A stretch of DNA of 7,076 nt from Gammaproteobacteria bacterium (GTDB taxonomy: Bacteria > Pseudomonadota > Gammaproteobacteria > S012-40), in NCBI GenBank assembly GCA_029864945.1, contig JAOTSL010000167.1, positions 1-7,076 of the forward strand, read 5' to 3'. A model generated the notes under the pieces. That model saw only the letters and a program-made list of their open reading frames with translations. It did not search any database and was not told the DNA's origin. A program made the translations under genes and the position numbers. How positions within the stretch are numbered: the first letter of the stretch is position 1; every line of letters starts with the position of its first letter. Below, in pieces: positions 1 to 4,521 of this stretch.

Positions 1-317
1 GCTTATTCATATTATCCAGCACGTAAAACACAACACCTATAGTGTAAGCAATACCACCAATGGTTAGCCAGATTACGCCCGCTTCGGGTATGGCGGCTCT
101 CAGGTTAGAATACTCCAGCATACACAGCCAGCCCATAACTAAGTAAATTGGGACTTGTAGTATTTCGTTGCGAAGAAAAGACGTCAAGTAACACGCCTAT
201 AGCAGCAAGTAACCACACAGCCCCTAACATTAACGGCCCATTACCATCTCTGAGTGAGACCAGCATATATGGTGTATATGTTCCCGCAATTAATAAATAA
301 ATTGAAACGTGATCTAG

Positions 318-478
318 AAGGCTGTCGGACTTAACACTGTTTGGCTGCAAACTCATGGATACCGAATCAGAATTTCCTATCATGTTCGTTAAATAGAACC
401 ACTATTCGCCTCACATGATAAGAAATTCTGATTCGGTCCCATGAATTTTCGCTTTAAACGGTTAAGTCCGACAACCTC
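318..478. mobile_element. 161-bp palindromic MITE inserted in the hemolysin III gene
   Basis: The element has 18-bp terminal inverted repeats that match at 16 of 18 positions: aaggctgtcggacttaac at 318-335, and gttaagtccgacaacctc (its near complement) at 461-478. It codes for no transposase. It is flanked on both sides by CTAG, and deleting it with one CTAG restores the host reading frame, so the borders are well fixed. A second, inner pair of inverted repeats makes most of the element self-complementary around a loop of about 29 bases. A 4-bp CTAG duplication fits the YTAR-type targets known for part of the IS5 family, so an IS5-like transposase elsewhere in the genome probably moved it. That family link is inference. 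The element puts stop codons into the gene and supplies an ATG to the downstream fragment. Confidence 0.88.
354..443. repeat. Subterminal inverted repeat pair within the MITE
   Basis: Bases 354-384 and 414-443 are inverted copies of about 30 bases, each bounded by catg at both ends. Apart from one inserted base and one substitution they are complementary, with gaatcagaatttc against gaaattctgattc as the core. The spacer is 385-413. Together with the terminal repeats, this lets a single strand of the whole element fold back on itself, in DNA or in RNA transcribed through it. Confidence 0.85.
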
Positions 479-701
479 CTAGTTTCTGAAATATTTTTTT
501 AAGTTTTGGCGGATGGAAACTGTGATAAAGCGTAGACATGGTATACAGCACCACAAGAGCTAAACCAAATATTACATAACTTGTAATTAAAAATGGGTCA
601 CTCTGTTGAATGGCGATAGTAAGTAAAGAGCCGAGCCCCATTACCGCTAATACTGCGCCAACTAAATGCGTAACGCTGTTAAATTTCTCACCATAATACA
701 T

Positions 702-1091
702 GGTTGCAGGTCTCGCTTTAAAAATTAGAAGCGGGTAGTTATATTGCTAAGGTCGCTACAAGTGAGTTCGTCGGGCTTAAGTATTTCCTAATGTTCACGG
801 CTCGCTTTTCTAGAATCAACTTCTTTACACTCTATATTTCAATAAATTTATTCGTGACCATAATTATAATTTAAACGTCAATTATTCAGAATATATCCCA
901 ATAAGTGTAATCTTCGTTTCATGACCAGTATAGCAGACAAAAAAAGATTGATCGTTTCTGGAAAGCGACAAGGGTCGAGCAGCTTTGGCTGCACGTGATT
1001 TAATCTTTTTAACCGCCTGTTGTAACGTATTTTTTCTGAATCGATTATCGAAAAACAATGTCCAGGAAATTTTTTTGGGCGAGCCTATCTC
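702..1091. other. 390-bp stretch between the ndpA-like gene and the hemolysin III pseudogene
   Basis: No recognisable gene family is coded here. The half near ndpA holds a small open frame (882-1058, minus; separate entry). Within it, a 9-bp inverted repeat, aaaaagatt at 941-949 and aatcttttt at 1002-1010, encloses a 5-bp GC-rich hairpin at 979-992. On the minus strand this structure ends in a T-run, so it could act as a weak terminator for ndpA, although the loop is large. The half near the pseudogene (702-881) is AT-rich, with the palindrome aataaatttatt at 841-852 and a sequence resembling a MITE end at 764-781. No clear promoter for the hemolysin III gene was found. Confidence 0.5.
882..1058 (-). 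CDS. Possible small protein of 58 residues, unknown function
   Basis: This is an open minus-strand frame from a TTG at 1058-1056 to TAA at 884-882. The predicted product is strongly basic in its middle (AVKKIKSRAAKAARPLSLSR) and ends in FFVCYTGHETKITLIGIYSE. The frame stays open back to the ndpA stop at 1094-1092 and is in phase with it, giving 69 sense codons between two TAA codons. Codon choice looks ordinary for this DNA. There is no ATG or GTG start and no good ribosome binding site before the TTG. It could be a small co-transcribed gene, a remnant of a longer gene, a readthrough extension of ndpA, or chance. I do not recognise a family. Confidence 0.27.
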   Translation of the reverse strand: MFFDNRFRKNTLQQAVKKIKSRAAKAARPLSLSRNDQSFFVCYTGHETKITLIGIYSE

Positions 1092-2135
1092 TTATTTATA
1101 AGACCCATGAGCCAGTCGTTTGAAATGCGAAACCAACTGTTTTTTTAACCCCTTCGGAATATTTTTAATCGTTAGTGTCTCGTCATTCTCATTATAAAAA
1201 ACACTTTCGTCTAATTGATTGGTCGAAAAAGTTAAAGATAAGTCTTTGTCACGACCAGAAAACTTAATATAGCGGCGTAAGCTTCCTTTATCTATCATTA
1301 ACTCTTGTTCGGAATCATCCTCACTAACATCAGCACGTGCTGGGTTATTCGGTAGCATTTCACGAATGAATTTTTCACAATCGATACCCTCGATTGACTG
1401 CGAAAGTGTAGGAATATGTACTGCTTCATCTTTCGCTTCCTGCTCCTCACAATAACCGATGACTTGTTCTCTAAATTCTTTTTGTTTTTCTGCCGGAATG
1501 TGTTGTGAAAATGAATCCAGATTGTCTAAAAATTCCTTAGTCGATTTTGCCCTGTCTATGTTGTTACCGAAGCCGCTTAAATCGTGAAGTGCATCAGAAA
1601 GAACTTCGTTTCCTTTTGGTGGGACAATTGTCAAGTAGTGGTATTTTGGGCGTTCTTTCCAGTCATCTATATTTAGCTTTATCCCGCAGAGTGAACTTCC
1701 GGTGTCGATAGAAAAACTGGGGGTGATTTCTAATGTGTCGTTAAACGTAAGGTATTCGTTTTGGTTAACAATGAACAGGTACAGCAAATCGCGTTGCTCG
1801 ACAGTGTCGATAAAAAAAAGAAAGTGCGCATTTATCTCACCGTTTTGCTGATTTAATATTTCTTCAAGCTTTTTCATGAAATTAGTAGTCAAAGCCTGAA
1901 ATTGCGTTTTATCATTCATAAATGACTCAACTTCAGCTGCCAGAATCGCTGTTTCGATATTGGTATCGAAGCTGCCGTGCTTTCGACTAATACGAGCGTT
2001 TAAACTGGTTTTGAGAGAATCGAAAAGACTGATTTGTTGTGGGTTATTAGGCAGTTCTGATTTTCGTAAAAATAAAACAGCGTCATCATCCGTTTGTTTT
2101 GAAATGTGATGAGCGATAACGTGTGTAATTGGCAT
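1092..2135 (-). CDS. Nucleoid-associated protein, NdpA/YejK family
   Basis: The 347-residue product resembles YejK (NdpA), a nucleoid-associated protein of gammaproteobacteria, about 335 residues in E. coli, that binds DNA and is found with the compacted chromosome. Matching blocks run in order: an N-terminal I-x-H-x-I pattern (THVIAHHISK), HFLFFIDTVEQRDLLYLFIV at about 104-123, LEITPSFSIDTGSSLCGIKL at 135-154, YHYLTIVPPKGNEVLSDAL at 165-183, FREQVIGYCEEQ at 221-232, and a C-terminal LRRYIKFSGRDKDLSLTF to LTIKNIPKGL. I chose the ATG at 2135-2133 because the family's N-terminal pattern starts there and ggaa lies 7 bases upstream. The frame stays open to a GTG at 2270, but the extra 45 residues match nothing in the family. 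It is soluble, with no signal peptide. It is transcribed away from the lipoprotein gene and appears to be a single gene. Family is secure; its exact role here is inferred. Confidence 0.9.
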   Translation of the reverse strand: MPITHVIAHHISKQTDDDAVLFLRKSELPNNPQQISLFDSLKTSLNARISRKHGSFDTNIETAILAAEVESFMNDKTQFQALTTNFMKKLEEILNQQNGEINAHFLFFIDTVEQRDLLYLFIVNQNEYLTFNDTLEITPSFSIDTGSSLCGIKLNIDDWKERPKYHYLTIVPPKGNEVLSDALHDLSGFGNNIDRAKSTKEFLDNLDSFSQHIPAEKQKEFREQVIGYCEEQEAKDEAVHIPTLSQSIEGIDCEKFIREMLPNNPARADVSEDDSEQELMIDKGSLRRYIKFSGRDKDLSLTFSTNQLDESVFYNENDETLTIKNIPKGLKKQLVSHFKRLAHGSYK

Positions 2136-2355
2136 TTGGATTCCGGTGGTGGTGAGAAAAAGTGCTGCGATTTTAACGAGTGTGTTCAAAATTGTAAATC
2201 GAAGTAAGACTTTGGTTCTTGCCTTGACAGTAATGGATTGTGATTTTTGTAGGTAATATCTTAATTTCACTGGATAAGTATAAAAGTCTGGAATGATAGA
2301 AAAAAAGGCGTATTTTTGTTCAAGCTATGTAAATAAAACTAATTGGATACGTATT
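2136..2355. promoter_or_regulatory. Divergent intergenic region between the ndpA-like and lipoprotein genes
   Basis: Promoters for both flanking genes should lie in these 220 bp. On the minus strand, tatact (2282-2277) is a good -10 match. A T-run about 17 bases upstream is only a weak -35, and use of this site would give ndpA a leader of about 135 bases. On the plus strand there is a perfect ttgaca at 2224-2229, but no good -10 at the usual distance, and tataaa at 2279-2284. The two -10-like hexamers overlap, so the genes could interfere with each other. All of these are sequence matches only. Confidence 0.35.
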
Positions 2356-3024
2356 ATGCGCAGTGTGACTTCAAGTATATTGATTTACTTCGCTGTTTTT
2401 TTAGCCAGTTGCGGTGCTGGTAAAACTGATGACAATGTCATAGTTGATACACCTAAAACCACTTCAGTTCTGGAGTTTAAATATATTGAAAGATACGCAG
2501 ATTTACAGGCAGATTCTCTTTTTTTTGAGGGGGTATGGGAGTCTGAATGTGTAGGTGTTGGCTCGGTTAACTCTAAAAAATCAACCTATGCCTTTTACCT
2601 TGATGGTTTTTTTATTGAAGAGCCTCTTTATGATGACAGAATATGTGTTGATAAAAGCTCGAGAAACCACTCGATGCAATTTGGTCGTATCATAAGTTAC
2701 TTACCCATCGCACTAACCAATGGTAGCCAAAATATAGAGGTACAGGAAGTGACGTTTAATGTGAAAACGAATGATCCAGTTCGAGGAAGGCCGCTGAGAG
2801 TAAACGAGGTTAACTGGGATATGTTGTTTAACGAACATTTGGAAATGAAGGCGTATAGGATCATAGCTAATCGCTTATATATCACGCAAGATTACAACCC
2901 ATCTTCTAATGGTTTTTTAAGTGGCTCGACATCGATATTTTTACGAAATAAAGCGATTGATATTGGTACGCTTACTGAAAGCGACATTGATGTTATGGCA
3001 GAACAAATATTTGGGGTGCCTTAA
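2356..3024 (+). CDS. Predicted lipoprotein, function unknown
   Basis: I do not recognise this 222-residue protein. It begins with a typical lipoprotein signal peptide: an n-region MRSVTSS, a hydrophobic stretch ILIYFAVF, and the lipobox LASC with Cys19 as the expected lipidated residue. It is followed by Gly-Ala-Gly, with no Asp at +2, so outer-membrane sorting is likely if the usual rule holds. The mature part is polar and contains GVWESEC (Cys65) and DDRICVD (Cys97), which could form a disulfide in the periplasm. The GVWESEC stretch is vaguely like the start of small lipocalin-type beta-barrels, but this is not enough for a call. An ATG at 2293 in the same frame would add 21 residues ahead of the signal peptide and has a poorer ribosome site, so the ATG at 2356 is preferred. 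It is divergent from ndpA and 323 bp upstream of carA, with its own short gap, so it is probably monocistronic. Confidence 0.8.
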   Translation: MRSVTSSILIYFAVFLASCGAGKTDDNVIVDTPKTTSVLEFKYIERYADLQADSLFFEGVWESECVGVGSVNSKKSTYAFYLDGFFIEEPLYDDRICVDKSSRNHSMQFGRIISYLPIALTNGSQNIEVQEVTFNVKTNDPVRGRPLRVNEVNWDMLFNEHLEMKAYRIIANRLYITQDYNPSSNGFLSGSTSIFLRNKAIDIGTLTESDIDVMAEQIFGVP

Positions 3025-3129
3025 CTTAAGGAATACCTTAAATTTCCATTCTGCTTGTTTATTGACCTGAATTAACTAAATGTCAATGCGTTAAGAAGAA
3101 AGAAAAGCGCTATTTACTGTTAATCGGCA
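3025..3129. other. Gap between the lipoprotein gene and the carAB promoter
   Basis: Directly after the lipoprotein stop lies a small perfect hairpin, ttaagg-aata-ccttaa (3026-3041). Its stem is AT-rich and no T-run follows, so it is at best a weak terminator. The rest of this stretch holds only very short open frames and no recognisable site. Confidence 0.4.
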
Positions 3130-3158
3130 TAGACAGTTTGTGGCTGAATGAGTAAAAT
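3130..3158 (+). promoter_or_regulatory. Predicted sigma70-type promoter for carAB
   Basis: tagaca (3130-3135, 5 of 6 bases of the -35 consensus) and taaaat (3153-3158, 5 of 6 of the -10 consensus) are separated by exactly 17 bases. Transcription would start near 3165, leaving an untranslated leader of about 180 bases before carA. It is the best-matching promoter I found in the window and is correctly placed. In E. coli carAB has two promoters, one answering to arginine through ArgR and one to pyrimidines. I see no clear ArgR box here. Confidence 0.55.
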
Positions 3159-3187
3159 TCGCACCTACAGTTATATTTAATCAATTT

Positions 3188-3215
3188 AGTAAGTAAAACC
3201 CTGTTTTTACTTACT
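3188..3215 (+). promoter_or_regulatory. 11-bp perfect hairpin in the carA leader
   Basis: agtaagtaaaa (3188-3198) and ttttacttact (3205-3215) are perfect complements around the loop ccctgt. The hairpin would form about 25 bases after the predicted transcription start. It is AT-rich and not followed by a T-run, so it is not itself a terminator. It may be a pause hairpin, a transcript-stabilising 5' structure or a protein-binding site. Confidence 0.6.
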
Positions 3216-3219
3216 CAAT

Positions 3220-3239
3220 ACCCGCCGATAACGGGTTTT
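3220..3239 (+). terminator. Weak terminator-like hairpin (possible attenuator) in the carA leader
   Basis: acccg (3220-3224) pairs with cgggt (3232-3236) around a 7-base loop, and the stem runs into tttt at 3236-3239. It lies only five bases after the 11-bp hairpin and about 110 bases before the carA start. A terminator here, upstream of a biosynthetic operon, would suggest attenuation. The stem is short and the T-run interrupted, so it may be only a pause site. A further ttgaac/gttcaa inverted repeat follows at 3259-3282. Confidence 0.35.
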
Positions 3240-3337
3240 CCGGCCTTAAAGAGTGACCTTGAACAAGCTTTTATTCGTTCAAATTGTCCCCTTGTGCCTT
3301 AGAAAACTCGATTTCGCCGGGTATCTGTGTATTCAGC

Positions 3338-3350
3338 GAGGGATAATTTG
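3338..3350 (+). promoter_or_regulatory. Ribosome binding site and TTG start of carA
   Basis: gaggg (3338-3342) sits five bases before the TTG at 3348. This is ideal spacing and the only good Shine-Dalgarno match near the gene's 5' end. The GTG at 3327, in the same frame, has none and would add seven residues absent from E. coli CarA. From the TTG the protein begins MKQQALLALEDGSVFYGES, which lines up with MIKSALLVLEDG of E. coli CarA, itself known for a UUG start. Confidence 0.8.
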
Positions 3351-4499
3351 AAACAGCAAGCCCTGTTAGCACTGGAAGATGGTAGTGTTTTTTATGGTGA
3401 ATCCATTGGAGCCGATGGAGAAACCACTGGCGAAGTGGTGTTTAATACCGCAATGACCGGGTATCAGGAAATATTAACCGACCCCTCCTACAGCCGACAA
3501 ATAGTCACCCTTACTTATCCTCATATTGGCAATGTTGGTATAACGCCAGAAGATGAGGAATCTCCCAAAATTGCCGCCAGCGGATTGGTTATTCGTGATG
3601 CATCAATGATTCATAGCAACTGGCGTAGTACACAGTCGTTAAATGAATACCTTACTCAGCAAAATATTGTCGGTATTGCAGGTATTGATACACGTCGCTT
3701 AACCCGTATTCTTCGTGAGAAAGGTGCGTTAAATGGCTGCATTGTAACGGGTAATGACATTGATGAAAGCGCTACAATTGCCAAGGCAAAAGCATTTCCT
3801 GGCTTAAAGGGAATGGATTTGGCAAAAGAAGTTACCACCCATAAACAATACGAGTGGAACAGCGGCGTTTGGGATTTGGAAACTGCTTATAATGACGCTG
3901 AACTACGAGCTGAAGATGCTCAGTTTCATGTCGTTGCATTAGATTTTGGTGTTAAACGTAATATTTTAAGATTACTAGTTAACCGTAAATGCCGCGTTAC
4001 GGTAGTGCCCGCAACAACCAGCGCGAACGATATACTGGCAATGAATCCGGATGGCGTGTTTTTATCAAACGGACCGGGTGACCCAGAGCCATGTGATTAT
4101 GCGATTAGCGCAATTAAATCTCTTCTGGACAAAGACATCCCAATGTTTGGGATTTGCCTCGGCCATCAGTTACTTGCTTTGGCAAGTGGTGCGAAAACGG
4201 CAAAGATGAAATTCGGTCATCATGGTGCAAATCATCCGGTTAAAGATTTAAAAACTGGGCAGGTTGCTATTACCAGTCAGAATCACGGTTTTGCTGTGGA
4301 TGAAACTTCATTGCCGGATAACTTGAGACCAACGCATGTATCTTTGTTTGATCAAAGCCTGCAAGGGATAGAAAGAACGGATAAGCCGGCATTTAGTTTT
4401 CAGGGGCACCCTGAAGCGAGTCCAGGCCCACATGACGTAGAACATTTGTTTGATCGTTTCGCAGAAATGATGGACAAATCCAAGTCTCTTTCGAAATAG
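3348..4499 (+). CDS. carA: Carbamoyl phosphate synthetase small (glutaminase) subunit
   Basis: This is the glutamine amidotransferase subunit of cytosolic carbamoyl phosphate synthetase. It hydrolyses glutamine and passes ammonia through a tunnel to CarB. At 383 residues it is one longer than E. coli CarA. The N-terminal CPSase small-chain domain covers about residues 1-150, with EVVFNTAMTGYQEILTDPSY and GIDTRRLTRILREKGA. The class I GATase domain covers about 190-375 and has the complete catalytic triad: nucleophile Cys270 in FGICLGHQ, and His354 and Glu356 in FQGHPEASPGPHD. FLSNGPGDP and MKFGHHGANHPV are also present. The start is the TTG backed by a good ribosome site. carB follows after 22 bp, so the two are co-transcribed. 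The upstream leader with hairpins suggests control at the RNA level. Many gammaproteobacteria have dapB immediately before carA; here a lipoprotein gene stands there instead. No sign of damage. Confidence 0.98.
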   Translation: MKQQALLALEDGSVFYGESIGADGETTGEVVFNTAMTGYQEILTDPSYSRQIVTLTYPHIGNVGITPEDEESPKIAASGLVIRDASMIHSNWRSTQSLNEYLTQQNIVGIAGIDTRRLTRILREKGALNGCIVTGNDIDESATIAKAKAFPGLKGMDLAKEVTTHKQYEWNSGVWDLETAYNDAELRAEDAQFHVVALDFGVKRNILRLLVNRKCRVTVVPATTSANDILAMNPDGVFLSNGPGDPEPCDYAISAIKSLLDKDIPMFGICLGHQLLALASGAKTAKMKFGHHGANHPVKDLKTGQVAITSQNHGFAVDETSLPDNLRPTHVSLFDQSLQGIERTDKPAFSFQGHPEASPGPHDVEHLFDRFAEMMDKSKSLSK

Positions 4500-4521
4500 T
4501 AAATTATTGTAAAAAGAAATT

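Larger units (their letters stand above)
314..482. repeat. CTAG target site duplication flanking the MITE
   Basis: The tetranucleotide ctag occurs at 314-317 and again at 479-482, directly abutting the two ends of the element. The rejoined site on the minus strand reads cagaaactagatcac, coding for Gln-Lys-Leu-Asp-His. This is the expected uninterrupted protein sequence of the family at this point. The restored frame is independent evidence that the duplication and borders are correct. Confidence 0.85.
1..701 (-). pseudogene. Hemolysin III / YqfA-type membrane protein gene, broken by a MITE and a frameshift, C-terminus off the left edge
   Basis: This is a remnant of a hemolysin III (YqfA/PAQR-like) integral membrane protein, a family of about 200-220 residues with seven membrane segments and a presumed metal site. 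Translation starts at the ATG at 701-699. It reads 74 residues, including SVTHLVG (His12) and STLYHS (His60), before running into a MITE and stopping at 464-462. Beyond the element the frame resumes as DHVSIYLLIAGTYTP, the family's best conserved stretch. Removing the element plus one CTAG joins QKL to DHVS in frame. A second lesion lies between about 160 and 195: the first frame ends at 107-105, while another frame continues with IYLVMGWLCMLEYSN and IGGIAYTIGVVFYVLD to the edge. Comparison with E. coli YqfA suggests a few bases were lost near 164. The C-terminal HxxxH region is outside the window. Family assignment is confident, function is presumably lost, and a sequencing error could explain only the frameshift. 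Confidence 0.88.

Noticed and set aside
1037..1054. Palindrome tcgattatcga flanked by T- and A-runs as a terminator for ndpA
   Set aside because: The loop would be a single base and the stem AT-rich, with A rather than T following on the minus strand.
2136..2270. 45-residue N-terminal extension of the ndpA-like protein from a GTG at 2270, containing a hydrophobic segment
   Set aside because: The extension matches nothing in the NdpA/YejK family, starts with GTG, and the family's N-terminal pattern begins exactly at the internal ATG at 2135. The open frame is probably chance.
3145..3162. Possible ArgR box (tgaat...attc) in the carA promoter
   Set aside because: The two half-sites are 7 bases apart instead of 4 and the second ends in attcg, not attca. 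The match does not fit the E. coli ARG box.
3148..3180. Ten-codon leader peptide MSKIRTYSYI ahead of the carA hairpins, as in ribosome-mediated attenuation
   Set aside because: Its ATG lies between the -35 and -10 elements of the predicted promoter, so it would not be transcribed from there, and it has no ribosome site.
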